NCBI GenBank assembly: GCA_041395245.1
Contig: JAWLAY010000006.1
Location: 186,001-250,000, forward strand
Direction: 5' to 3'
From: Aquimonas sp041395245
GTDB lineage: Bacteria; Pseudomonadota; Gammaproteobacteria; Xanthomonadales; Xanthomonadaceae
Length of the DNA: 64,000 bases
The notes beneath the pieces were generated by a model. That model saw only the letters and a list, made by a program, of their open reading frames with translations. It had not been told where the DNA came from and did no database searches. The position numbers and the translations under genes were made by a program. Every line of letters starts with the position of its first letter. Position 1 is the first letter of the stretch. This document shows, in pieces, positions 8,319 to 17,635 of this stretch.

Positions 8319-9583
8319 TCAGCTGCGGCGGAAACCAACCACAGCGATGCCCAGACCAGCCAGCAGGCCAATCAGAGCCAGCTTCGACCACAAGGAGCTG
8401 GCCGGAACCACGTTGGGTTGCGGGACCGGATCCGGCAGAGTCTGAGCCACGGAGCTCAGGTTGTAGGTCGGGGTGGTTGCTGCGTTGGTGGTACAGGTCA
8501 CCGTACCGGTAGCAGCCGGTGCGCCTTCGGCGGGGACTACACAGGCGATATTGATCGTCTGCGAGGCACCAACCGCGAGGCCAGCAGATGAACCACCTGA
8601 CGTGATACTGAACCCGGCGCCCGCGGCAGTACAGCTAAAGGTCAAAGGACCACCGGTGACAGCATCGCCCGTATTGGTGACGGTGACTGAAGTGGTTTCC
8701 GTCGTTCCGGCATCACCATCGCAATTCAACGTGGAACCCGGGAACAGAGCTAAATACGGGTGCCGTCGGATCGCCAGCCGGCAGCTCAGGTCCCAAGTGC
8801 GGGTAGACGCTGAACCGTGGTTGGCGTTTCTGTACGCCAAGGTCCCGGTGCGAACCGTCGAACCATAGGAGCAATTCACCGGCACCGTCAGGTCGAGGTC
8901 CGGAGTCGGATCACCATTGGCAATGGTAAGGGAAGAGCAGGACAGCCATTACCAAGCGTCAGTCCCACCGGTAACCACACAATTGCTAATAGTGACGCTC
9001 TGTCCAGCTGTACCACCCGATACGTCCGCCGTCACGTTTTGAGTGCCTGACGAACCCAAGGCGGAGGCAGGAACACGATTTCGTGCCTACACCATCCGGA
9101 ACAGGGCTGTAAGTGACCGTGGGTGACGCAACCGCCTGAACATTAACTTGTCCATTGGTCAAAGTGGGCGACATTGTTGCACCCGTCGTCGACGTCATCG
9201 TGACATTGGTGATTGTCAGTGGTGTGATACCCACTGTTGCTCCAACATCGAAAACAACAGTGATAGTTGATGTTGCCAGCGTGTTCAAAGGAACACTTGT
9301 ACCGCCTGCGTCCGCAAAACAGAGCACCTGCCCCACAACAGGGCTCGAGCAACCGATGGCCGCGTTTGCTGGAGCTGGCGCTATCAAATCAACACAGCGG
9401 AGTCATAATTCAACTGAAAGTTGAATGAATTCGCATCGGCGAGCCCGCGTGAAGACGACCGTCGTTGCGTGGTTTGCCTCGTTTGTTCCACTACAACAGT
9501 ACTGATGCCGTCAGCGACTGAGCACCAACCACACCAGAAAAGGCGAACAGGATCGCCCCTGCAAGCAAGCTATTATGCCTCAT
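8319..9583 (-). pseudogene. cohesin-like exported protein with C-terminal anchor, multiply frameshifted
   Basis: The ATG at 9583 starts a clear signal peptide (about 23 residues), but the frame closes after 30 codons. Reading across frames recovers a coherent protein: a segment with NSFNFQLNYDSAVL, later TSTITVVFDVG and a TNGQVNV ending, which is the pattern of a cohesin beta-sandwich; then Ser/Thr/Gly-rich Ig-like repeats (TVTNTGDAV and similar); then a C-terminus of VPASSLWSKLALIG, a hydrophobic helix and RRS, resembling IPTL/PEP-CTERM-type sorting tails. At least six single-base shifts are needed (near 9510, 9450, 9385, 9070, 8945 and a compensating pair near 8800/8755). At least one fits a lost base in a T run. 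Either a decayed gene or a stretch of poor sequence. Confidence 0.65.
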
Positions 9584-9612
9584 AGCGTTAACACTCCACG
9601 TTAAAATTGAAA

Positions 9613-10070
9613 TTAGCGATCTGAGGTAACAGCTTCAGACGAAATCGCGTTTCCACGAACGTCGCCCACAAACATATCCCCAACGACCACCTCGACGCTT
9701 CTTTTGCTCTTGAACTGCTATCAAACTGAACTACACCGACGGAGTGCACACCCGCAGCAAGTGGCTCCAGTGAATCGCTCGTCGCAAATACATACATTTG
9801 TCAGCAACAACATTGCAACCGCCGGACCATCCTTTGGGGAGGTCGGCAAGCATGAGGACGTTGATGCCTTCGCAGATCCAATCGTAGGCGACTGGATAGA
9901 AAGTTAAAACTAGCGACGTCACCGTTGCTCGTGACATCAATCGCATAAGCCTGTCTTCCTGCCTTGCTCATGCCAGTGGTCACAATCACCTCAGCCCCAA
10001 AGGCAGAAGACCAACCCAAAACAAGCATTGCGGCCAACGTAAATCTGCTCGTAACTTTGCGTGTCAACAT
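9613..10070 (-). pseudogene. small exported protein, frameshifted, unassigned
   Basis: The ATG at 10070 starts a signal peptide (MLTRKVTSRFTLAAMLVLG and on to a cleavage site near residue 26), then AEVIVTTGMSKAG, AYAIDVTSNGDVASFNF. The frame then shifts near 9908, near 9790 and near 9690. Rejoining gives INVLMLADLPKGWSGG, DSLEPLAAGVHSVGVVQFD, VEVVVGDMFVGDVRGNAISS and a stop at 9613, about 153 residues. The alternation around GVHSVGVVQFD is cohesin-like but I would not assign the fold firmly. It sits 25 bases after the dockerin-like gene and 29 before the anchored gene, so the three look like one operon, all disabled. Confidence 0.55.
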
Positions 10071-10095
10071 GATTTTTCTCGTAAAGATGACAGAC

Positions 10096-10946
10096 TTAAC
10101 CGTTTGGCCCGCAAGCGCCTGCACCAGACAGGAAGGAAATACGCACACACGTCGCGTCACTTGAGTTCACCGCGCCGTCCTCATTGCAATCTGGTTGCCC
10201 TCCAGCTGGAGTCCCACCCGCGGTCAAGAACTCAATACGGATCTGTGTGGCGTCACAGAGTCCCTCGAACCATTACTATTCGAGTCACCACGACACAACC
10301 GACCAATCGCCGTATCCGCCGAACGGGTCGACTCGAACTCGTCAACGATCAGGGTGCCTGAGCCGCCGGAGACCATACCCAGCGAAGCGGAGCCGATGCC
10401 CGTCGCGGTTGCAGTGCCGGTCGAGCTACCGGTGAACCCGTTGTTGCCTGCCACCGACGCGGTGAAGCCACTCGCACCACCTGCCGTGTTGTGGAAAATT
10501 TCTACCGAGTACCAACGGTTCGCAACAATGCCCGTAATTGCCGGGGCGGTCACGCCCGAGAAGGTGAAGCTGCCTCCAGTGGCGTCGTAGCTGATACCAA
10601 CTGCTTCGGTGCCCGTGTTGCCATCACCCGAAGTGGCGGAGAACACTTTTGCGGTACCGGTCGAGCTGGTCAGCACATAGAAACGAGCGCGATAGACCGC
10701 TTCCGTACCCGAGCCGGTACCACCTGGCGTGTTGTCGGTTACAAACTCACCCGTGCCAGTACGCAGGGCGCAGGAACCGGAGTAGCGAGCAAAACCGCCC
10801 GTCGCCGGAACCGGACCACCCGCTTCTGCACCCGTAGCCGCACCGGTGTTGCCGTTCCACGCCGTGGTGGTGCAGGCAAAGCTGGCACCGACCGGAAGAG
10901 CCATCAGCAGCGCTGCGGCCATGAGATTTTTCGTCATTGATTTCAT
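10096..10946 (-). pseudogene. exported protein with a C-terminal dockerin-like domain, one frameshift
   Basis: The ATG at 10946 has GAGAGGG upstream and starts a signal peptide of about 24 residues. The next 190 residues are a Gly/Thr/Ser-rich beta-sandwich-like region with few charges. Adding one base near 10252-10257 extends the frame to a stop at 10096 (284 codons) and gives two calcium-loop repeats, GDSNSNGSRDSVDATQIRI and PDCNEDGAVNSSDATCVRI, matching the type I dockerin pattern (two EF-hand-like loops). As sequenced, the protein ends early and loses the second loop. First gene of a three-gene cluster whose neighbours look cohesin-like. Confidence 0.7.
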
Positions 10947-11193
10947 GCAACCCTCTCTGCAGTTTGTGCTGCAAGTTACTGAACTGGACGGACTTCGTCC
11001 AACACCCCGCCGGAAGGCTACCACGAACTTGTGACAGTTTGTAGCCTTTCAGCACGCCGTTGGTCGAATCTTGCGAGCCCCAGAACCCGGGCCTCGGACA
11101 ACACATACGCAGTTTCGCGAAGAAAAGGGCCACGACCCGACAAACTTTTTTCGCCAACCGTCATCCGCATCAAGCCCGCGACGCCAGCCAGGC

Positions 11194-12138
11194 TCAAGCG
11201 GCGTAACGATCCGTTGCATTGATCAACGCGTCTGTGATCCCCGCCTCAAAACCGGAATGTCCCGCATCGGCGATGATCCGCAAGTCCGCCTCGGGCCAGG
11301 CACGGTGCAGGTCCCACGCGTTGGCGACCGGGCAGACCACGTCGTAGCGACCGTGAACGATGGTCGCCGGGATGTCGCGAATCCTTGATACATCACGCAG
11401 CAACTGGTCTTCCACCTCGAAGAACCCACCATTGACGAAGTAGTGGCACTCGATCCGCGCAAACGCCAAGGCGAAGGCATCTTCCTCGTGCGAGTGCATG
11501 AAGGCCGGATCCTGGTATAGGAAGCTCGTTGCCGCCTCCCAGACCGACCAAGCTCGTGCCGCAGCAAGACGCACGTCGGAGTCGGCATGCGTCAAACGCC
11601 GGTGATAGGCGCTGATCAGGTCGTGACGCTCGACGGCCGGAATGGTCGACAGGTAGTTTTCCCACGCGTCCGGGAACAATCGCGAAGCGCCTTCCTGATA
11701 GAACCACTCCAGTTCCCAGCGGCGCAACATGAAGATGCCCCGCAGGACCAGTTCCGTCACGCGGGACGGATGCGTTTCGGCGTAGGCGAGCGCGAGGGTA
11801 GAGCCCCAACTGCCGCCAAAGACCTGCCAGCGCTCGATTCCCAGATGGACACGGAGCTGTTCGATGTCGGCGACGAGATGCCAGGTGGTGTTGTCGACCA
11901 GGTCTGCATGCGGCGTGGAACGCCCTGCCCCGCGCTGATCGAACAGAATGATCCGGTACTTCGAGGCATCGTGAAAGCAGCGCATTTTGGCGCTGCATCC
12001 TGCGCCAGGACCGCCATGCAGAATGACGACCGGCTTTCCCGCAGGGTTGCCGCATTGTTCGAAATAGATCGTGTGTCGCTCGGACACCTGCAGTTGGCCC
12101 GTCATGTACGGTTCGACGGGCGGATACAAGGCTCGCAT
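11194..12138 (-). CDS. pip: proline iminopeptidase
   Basis: 314 aa alpha/beta hydrolase that removes N-terminal proline from peptides in the cytoplasm. The ATG at 12138 has GGAGTG upstream; more distant in-frame starts lack one. Oxyanion-hole motif HGGPGAG, DQRGAGRS, nucleophile Ser in GGSWGS, catalytic Asp in RYDVVCP, and catalytic His in DAGHSG near the C-terminus. Length and order are those of the family 1 enzyme. It is divergent from the aminotransferase; the 229 bp between them contains the promoters of both and no other clear structure. Downstream, 10947-11193 holds the upstream region of the dockerin-like gene and no recognisable terminator. Confidence 0.92.
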   Translation of the reverse strand: MRALYPPVEPYMTGQLQVSERHTIYFEQCGNPAGKPVVILHGGPGAGCSAKMRCFHDASKYRIILFDQRGAGRSTPHADLVDNTTWHLVADIEQLRVHLGIERWQVFGGSWGSTLALAYAETHPSRVTELVLRGIFMLRRWELEWFYQEGASRLFPDAWENYLSTIPAVERHDLISAYHRRLTHADSDVRLAAARAWSVWEAATSFLYQDPAFMHSHEEDAFALAFARIECHYFVNGGFFEVEDQLLRDVSRIRDIPATIVHGRYDVVCPVANAWDLHRAWPEADLRIIADAGHSGFEAGITDALINATDRYAA

Positions 12139-12367
12139 CAAATCACTCCATTTACACATCACCACCGCGGCCGCGCACACCGGAAAGACTTGGGGTTACG
12201 GCCTGAATATGCCCGATGGTACTATGCCCGGCCATCGGCGGCGGAATCCGCCCGCCGACCATGTCCTCGAGAATTGCCTTGAGCGCCTGCAGCGCGTCGT
12301 GTCGCGCTGTTGACGTCCGACTTTTGCACGGGCCACCCCGCCGCCCGCCCTGCCCTGGAGCTTTGCC

Positions 12368-13882
12368 ATGACCGCCTCGTCCGAACTGATCGCCATTCTC
12401 GCCAAGCTCCGCCAAGCCGGTGGACCCGCAAGAACCGTGGGACTGGATGACGCGACCATTGATCGCTTGGCTGCCCGTTTCCCCGAGCTTGGCGCGGCAA
12501 TCCGCGCGGCGGGAGAAGCCTTCGATGCACTGCGCAGCGAAGGCTTCAACGAATTGATTGCTGCCGACGAGCGCCAGCAGCTCGCCCTTGTGCAGCAGGA
12601 CTACGTGAACTTCTACGCCGATGACTGTGTGAATCCGTATGTGGCACTGGTCGCGCGCGGTCCGTGGGTGGTGACCCTGAAAGGTGCGGTTCTGCACGAC
12701 TCGGGCGGCTACGGCATGCTCGGCTTCGGACATACGCCCGAGGCCGTTCTGGCCGCGATGGCGAAGCCGCAGGTGATGGCCAACATCATGACGCCGAGTA
12801 TTTCGCAGTTGCGTTTGGGCCAGGCACTGCGCAAGGAGATCGGCCATACCCGCGGTCAATGCCCGTATGCGCGCTTTCTCTGCCTGAACTCGGGCTCCGA
12901 GTCGGTGTCGCTGGCAGGACGGATTGCCGACGTGAATGCCAAGTTGCATACCGATGCCGGTGGACGGCATGCGGGCAAGCGCGTGGTGCGCATCGCCGTC
13001 AAGGGTGCGTTCCATGGCCGCACTGAGCTGCCAATGCTGTACTCGGATTCCACACGCCCGACCTATGCCAAACATCTGGCGAGCTACAAGCATCACGAGT
13101 CGGCGCTGATCACGATTTCTCCCTATTCGGTCGAAGAGCTTCAGCAGGCATTCGCCGATGCGGACCGCAACGGCTGGTATGTGGAAGCCATGTTCCTGGA
13201 GCCGGTCATGGGCGAGGGTGATCCAGGCCGCCAGGTAACCCCGGAGTTTTACGCCGCTGCGCGCGCGCTGACGAAAGCCCATGGCACGCTCTTGCTGGTG
13301 GACAGCATCCAGGCCGGATTGCGTGCCCACGGCGTGCTTTCCATCGTCGACTACCCCGGCTTCGAGGGTATGGAAGCGCCGGACATGGAAACCTACTCCA
13401 AGGCGCTCAACGCGGGTCAGTATCCGTTGAGCGTGCTGGCGGTCAATGCGCGCGCTGCAGACCTGTACCGCAAGGGCGTCTACGGAAACACGATGACCAC
13501 CAACCCGCGCGCCATGGATGTGGCGTGTGCGGTACTTTCGCAACTGTCCGACGACGTGCGCACGAACATCCGTGCCCGCGGCAAGGAGTTCGTCGAAAAA
13601 TTGCAGAAGCTGCAACACGAACTGCCGGGCCTGATCACCAAGGTGCAAGGGACCGGGCTGTTGTTTTCGTGCGAACTGGCGGACGACTTCAAGTGCTACG
13701 GCACTGGGTCGACCGAAGAATTCATGCGCGAACGCGGCATCGGTGTGATTCATGGCGGCGCAAACTCCTTGCGCTTCACGCCGCACTTTCTGGTCAGCAG
13801 TGACGAGGTTGATCTGGTCATCAACGCGGTGAAATCCGCCTTGTTGAACGGCCCGCGAAAGTCCGCCGAACAGGCCGCCTGA
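12368..13882 (+). CDS. class III PLP-dependent aminotransferase
   Basis: 504 aa, longer at the N-terminus (about 80 residues) than acetylornithine aminotransferase. The fold-type I landmarks are present: LNSGSESVSLAGRIA near the PLP phosphate site, KGAFHGRT, the Asp of LLVDSIQAGLRAHG that binds the pyridine nitrogen, and the Schiff-base Lys in ETYSKALNAGQYPL. The C-terminal RFTPHFLVSSDEV closes the domain. The changed SIQAG (usually EVQTG) suggests a subfamily with its own substrate, which I cannot name. GGAG lies nine bases before the ATG. The next gene, obgE, follows after 72 bp on the same strand. Confidence 0.85.
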   Translation: MTASSELIAILAKLRQAGGPARTVGLDDATIDRLAARFPELGAAIRAAGEAFDALRSEGFNELIAADERQQLALVQQDYVNFYADDCVNPYVALVARGPWVVTLKGAVLHDSGGYGMLGFGHTPEAVLAAMAKPQVMANIMTPSISQLRLGQALRKEIGHTRGQCPYARFLCLNSGSESVSLAGRIADVNAKLHTDAGGRHAGKRVVRIAVKGAFHGRTELPMLYSDSTRPTYAKHLASYKHHESALITISPYSVEELQQAFADADRNGWYVEAMFLEPVMGEGDPGRQVTPEFYAAARALTKAHGTLLLVDSIQAGLRAHGVLSIVDYPGFEGMEAPDMETYSKALNAGQYPLSVLAVNARAADLYRKGVYGNTMTTNPRAMDVACAVLSQLSDDVRTNIRARGKEFVEKLQKLQHELPGLITKVQGTGLLFSCELADDFKCYGTGSTEEFMRERGIGVIHGGANSLRFTPHFLVSSDEVDLVINAVKSALLNGPRKSAEQAA

Positions 13883-13954
13883 TTCCTCTTCCGCCATTCC
13901 ATTGACGGCGCGCCCGTGTGGCGTGCTGTCCTGCCCTGAAGGTTGCTGACTCCC

Positions 13955-15034
13955 ATGAAACTCGTCGACGAAGCCGATATCCGCGTCATCGCCGGAAACG
14001 GCGGCAATGGCTGCGTCAGCTTTCGACGCGAGAAATTCATACCACTTGGCGGGCCGGACGGCGGTGACGGCGGGAATGGCGGCAGCGTTTATCTGCTGGC
14101 CGACGAAAACCTCAACACGCTGGTGGACTTCCGTCATCAACGCCTGTTCCGCGCCCAACGTGGCGAAAATGGCATGGGTCGGCAGATGTACGGCAAGGCC
14201 GGCGAGGATGTCACCATTCGTGTGCCGGTTGGCACGGTCGTCGTCAGCGTCGACACGCAGGAAGTGATCGGCGACATGACCGCGCATGGGCAGGTTCTGC
14301 TGGTGGCACGTGGCGGCGAGGGTGGCCGAGGCAATATCCACTTCAAGAGTTCAACCAATCGCGCACCGCGCCGTGCCACATCGGGCAGCGAAGGGGAAGA
14401 TCGGGAACTGAAGCTGGAACTCAAGCTGTTGGCCGATGTGGGATTGCTGGGCTTTCCGAATGCAGGCAAATCGACCTTCATTCGAGCGGTCTCCTCCGCC
14501 ACGCCGCGAGTCGCCGACTACCCTTTCACCACGCTGTATCCAAACCTGGGTGTGGTCCGCGTCGAACAGGATCGAAGTTTCGTGCTGGCCGATATTCCCG
14601 GTCTGATCGAAGGTGCGGCGGAAGGCGCGGGGCTTGGGGTGCAGTTCCTGAAGCACGTACAACGCAACCGCCTGTTATTGCATGTGGTTGACATGGCACC
14701 ACTCTGCGACGATGACGATGAAGCCGTCGCGCACATCGTCGCGGAGGTGCGCACCATTGAGCAGGAACTGGCGCGTTTCGATCCGGAACTGCTGCAGCGG
14801 CCACGCTGGCTGCTGATGAACAAGACGGACCTGCTGGACAGCGATGTGCGTGAGGTGCGTGTATCCGCCGTACTGAAGGCGCTGAACTGGCAAGCACCCT
14901 CGTTCCAGATTTCCGCGCTGTCGCACGAGGGCACCTGGATCGTCGCGCAGAAGGTCATGACCTTCTTCGACGCACAGAAAACCGAACAGACGCGCGAGAT
15001 CGAGGAAAGCCGTCCGTGGAGCCCGCTGGACTAG
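13955..15034 (+). CDS. obgE: Obg-family GTPase (ribosome assembly)
   Basis: 359 aa. The start is the ATG giving MKLVDEADIRV, the standard Obg N-terminus. Glycine-rich Obg fold in residues 1-158, then a G domain with G1 GFPNAGKS, switch region YPFTTLYPNLG, G3 DIPGLIEGA and G4 NKTDL. Obg binds the 50S subunit late in assembly and couples growth to GTP and ppGpp levels. In many proteobacteria it follows rplU-rpmA; those genes are not here. The short C-terminal tail is acidic and charged. Its TAG stop is the TAG of the CTAG border of the palindromic element that follows. Confidence 0.96.
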   Translation: MKLVDEADIRVIAGNGGNGCVSFRREKFIPLGGPDGGDGGNGGSVYLLADENLNTLVDFRHQRLFRAQRGENGMGRQMYGKAGEDVTIRVPVGTVVVSVDTQEVIGDMTAHGQVLLVARGGEGGRGNIHFKSSTNRAPRRATSGSEGEDRELKLELKLLADVGLLGFPNAGKSTFIRAVSSATPRVADYPFTTLYPNLGVVRVEQDRSFVLADIPGLIEGAAEGAGLGVQFLKHVQRNRLLLHVVDMAPLCDDDDEAVAHIVAEVRTIEQELARFDPELLQRPRWLLMNKTDLLDSDVREVRVSAVLKALNWQAPSFQISALSHEGTWIVAQKVMTFFDAQKTEQTREIEESRPWSPLD

Positions 15035-15200
15035 GCGTCTGCGCGGCAGAAACGATCGAGGCGAAAAGTCGGCTGCGCGAGGACAGATTTTCGGCAATTC
15101 GCCGGTCCATAGCACGGCTATGGGCCAAGAATCGGCGGAAATATTGGACCTCGTAGACGGCTTTGCAGATCGGTCGGCTTATGCCGCGCAAGCTCCCAGG
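15031..15200. repeat. CTAG-bounded palindromic element, full length (subfamily B)
   Basis: 170 bp with an exact central hairpin CCATAG-CACGG-CTATGG (15107-15123), which is the midpoint of the element. The arms are imperfectly complementary throughout (GCGCGGCAG at the left, ATGCCGCGC at the right). It shares the core GCGAAAAGTCGGCTG and GCGAGGACAG with subfamily A. The right border reads CCCAGG in place of CCTAGG. The left CTAG supplies the obgE stop. Between 15201 and 15410 I see nothing further that can be named. Confidence 0.75.
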
Positions 15201-15410
15201 AGCCAGTCACAGGCATTTACCGCGACGAAGCGAGTCAAAGAGGCTGGGCAAGCACTATTCAACCCCCTGGCGCGGGCAGCCCGTGCCGACCAACGGGCGT
15301 TGAAATCCCGTCATTCGCGACGGCATACCTCGTGCAAGGTGGTACGCCATGCGCACAACGGTCCGTTCCAACGCGTCCTATCCCTACCGGGCTGAAGGTC
15401 GGTGTGACTC

Positions 15411-16502
15411 ATGGCAGCAGCCATCATGAGTCTGAGCACCCGCGTGGCCGCCTCACACTGCAAGGACACCCTGGGGGCCTGGGAGGACGTGCAGTCACAG
15501 CTGGCCGGCTTCCCGACTGACGCCTTGATTCTGTTCTGCAGCGCCGACCATGCGCTGGACACGCTCGCAGACCAAATTTCGCGAACCGGTCATACCGTGC
15601 TCGCCTGCACCTCAGGCGAATCGACGACCTCGCTGCAGATGATGGCCTTGTGCGGAGAGAATCTGGCACTCCGGCTGTTTGCCATTCCACAGCTGTCCGC
15701 TGGGCCCGCTTCAGCACAACCCGTGATCGAGGCCATCGTGGATGCCGCACAGCATTCGCCAAACGGTCAGCAACACGTCGGTCTGCTGCTCGTGGACGGC
15801 CTCAGTCGTGCCGAAGAATGGCTGGCGCACGCGCTCTACACCCGACTGCCCGGTGTGCCGTTTGTCGGTGGATCGGCGGGCGACAGCTTCCAGTTCGAGC
15901 GAACCGCCGTCTATTGGCAGGGCGCGTTCCATACCGACCTGGCGGTTTTCGGCCTGTTAGAAACGCACAGCAAATTTTCACTTTTCCAGTCGGAACTCGG
16001 CGGCGGACGCGGCGAGCCGATGGTCATTACGCTGGCCGACGTGCAACGTCGCGCGGTGCTGCAGCTCAACGGCCTGCCAGCCGCCGAGGTGTACGCGGCG
16101 GCGCTTGGCGTTCGTGAGGATGAACTGACCCCCGCCATCTGGCGCCAACATCCGTTGATGGTGAAGGTCGGAAACGACCAGGTGGCACGCGCAATCAGCC
16201 ATATTGCCAGTGATGGCGCCCTGGTCTGCCTTTCGGCGGTGGACAGCGGGTTGATTGCCACATTGGGCGAAGCCGCCAACCAACCAACCGACATCCGTAC
16301 GGTGATTAAACGCGCGCAGCAGTCTGTGACCAACATCGCCGGGATGGTGCTGATCGACTGCGCGCTCAACGCCCGATGCGAAACCTCTCCCGCTGCAGAA
16401 CCGGAAGTTCCAGCATTGATCCTGCGCAGCTTCGGCGAGCAATTCAACGGCCAACATCGCAACGCATCGGTGGCCGCTCTGGTGCTGGGAGCCTCGCCAT
16501 GA
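15411..16502 (+). CDS. FIST-domain sensory protein
   Basis: 363 aa, soluble, no membrane segment. The N-terminal FIST_N half has ALILFCSADHALDTL and TVLACTSGEST, then LLLVDGLSRAEEWL and PFVGGSAGDSFQF; the FIST_C half includes PLMVKVGND and the C-terminal ALVLGASP. FIST domains are predicted to bind small ligands, perhaps amino acids, and feed signalling proteins. Here the stop overlaps the ATG of a histidine kinase without a sensor domain (ATGA), so the protein is likely the input module of that kinase. GAAGG lies upstream of the ATG at 15411; a second ATG five codons in is possible. Confidence 0.85.
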   Translation: MAAAIMSLSTRVAASHCKDTLGAWEDVQSQLAGFPTDALILFCSADHALDTLADQISRTGHTVLACTSGESTTSLQMMALCGENLALRLFAIPQLSAGPASAQPVIEAIVDAAQHSPNGQQHVGLLLVDGLSRAEEWLAHALYTRLPGVPFVGGSAGDSFQFERTAVYWQGAFHTDLAVFGLLETHSKFSLFQSELGGGRGEPMVITLADVQRRAVLQLNGLPAAEVYAAALGVREDELTPAIWRQHPLMVKVGNDQVARAISHIASDGALVCLSAVDSGLIATLGEAANQPTDIRTVIKRAQQSVTNIAGMVLIDCALNARCETSPAAEPEVPALILRSFGEQFNGQHRNASVAALVLGASP

Positions 16503-17635
16503 ATGAGGTACGGAACGATAGCGACCTGTTGCCCGATGACGGCGATGCTGGCGGCGCGCTGGCGCGTCGCATCGCCAACCTCAATCGCATGCTCGCCGCA
16601 CGCGACCGCACCATCGACGTGCTGATCAAGCGACTGGAAAGCCCGCAACAGCGGGATGCCTCGGCCTTCACCCTGCTGGAACAGAACATCGCGCTGGAAG
16701 ACGTGGTGTCGCGCAAGACACGCGAACTCGAACGCGAACGCCAGCAGTTGCGCGATGTGCTGGAAGAACTCAAACGCACCCAGGATCGTCTGCTGCAATC
16801 GCAGAAGATGGAGGCGATCGGCCAGTTGGCAGCGGGCGTTGCTCACGAGATCAACACGCCGGTGCAATACGTGTCGGACAACGTGACTTTCCTGCGCAGC
16901 GCGTTCGACACGCTGGTGAATCTGGTGGATCGCAGCCTTCGACTGCTGACCCAGATCCGCGACAGCGGTTCGCTGCCCGAGCTGCAACTTGCCGACATTG
17001 CCGACTTTGAACGTGCGATCTCGCGGGCAAGACTGGACTACCTGCGGCGCAACATACCGGACGCGTTCGACGAGTCCCAGGAAGGACTGCAACGCGTGTC
17101 CACCATCGTTTCGGCGATGAAACGATTTGCGCACCCGTCCGCGCGCGACATGGAACCGGTCAATCTGGCCGATCTGATCAGCACGGCCAGCATCGTGGCA
17201 CGCAATGAATGGAAGTATGTCGCCGACCTGGACATCGAGTTCGAGCCGTCGATGCCACTGGTACCCTGCCTGCGTGACGAGATCAGCCAGGTGGTCCTGA
17301 ATCTGCTAGTCAACGCGGCGCATGCGATCAGCGATGTGGTGTTGCAACAGCCCGGCAGCAAGGGACACATCAAGGTCTCGACCCATCTCATCGAGGACTA
17401 TGCCGAGATCCGCATCAGCGATACGGGCGATGGCATCCCCGAGTCGATCCAGCGGTCGGTGTTCGACCCGTTTTTCACCACCAAGCCGGTTGGTAAAGGC
17501 TCGGGACAGGGCTTGTCGATGGCGTATGCGACCGTGGTCGACAAACATCGCGGTCGCATCTTCTTCGAGACCCGACAGGGCAAGGGCACCACGTTTGTCG
17601 TGCAATTGCCGCTGCATCAGGCAGCGCCCTCGTGA
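16499..17635 (+). CDS. soluble histidine kinase without an input domain
   Basis: 378 aa. The ATG overlaps the FIST gene stop; the frame is open further upstream but inside that gene. Residues 20-105 form a long coiled coil (leucine-rich, heavily charged), followed by HisKA with the phospho-acceptor in AAGVAHEINTPVQYV, a spacer, and an HATPase domain (N box VLNLLVNAAHA, G1 SDTGDGI, F box FDPFFTTKPVG, G2 GSGQGLSMA). There is no transmembrane segment. The HEINTP box places it with ZraS/DctB-like kinases. Together with the FIST protein it forms a split cytoplasmic sensor. The likely phospho-target is the REC-HDOD protein whose GTG overlaps its stop. Confidence 0.9.
   Translation: MNEVRNDSDLLPDDGDAGGALARRIANLNRMLAARDRTIDVLIKRLESPQQRDASAFTLLEQNIALEDVVSRKTRELERERQQLRDVLEELKRTQDRLLQSQKMEAIGQLAAGVAHEINTPVQYVSDNVTFLRSAFDTLVNLVDRSLRLLTQIRDSGSLPELQLADIADFERAISRARLDYLRRNIPDAFDESQEGLQRVSTIVSAMKRFAHPSARDMEPVNLADLISTASIVARNEWKYVADLDIEFEPSMPLVPCLRDEISQVVLNLLVNAAHAISDVVLQQPGSKGHIKVSTHLIEDYAEIRISDTGDGIPESIQRSVFDPFFTTKPVGKGSGQGLSMAYATVVDKHRGRIFFETRQGKGTTFVVQLPLHQAAPS

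Noticed and set aside
12152..14341. 729-codon minus-strand frame
   Set aside because: It is antisense to the aminotransferase and obgE, both of which have intact conserved motifs; its translation has no recognisable features.
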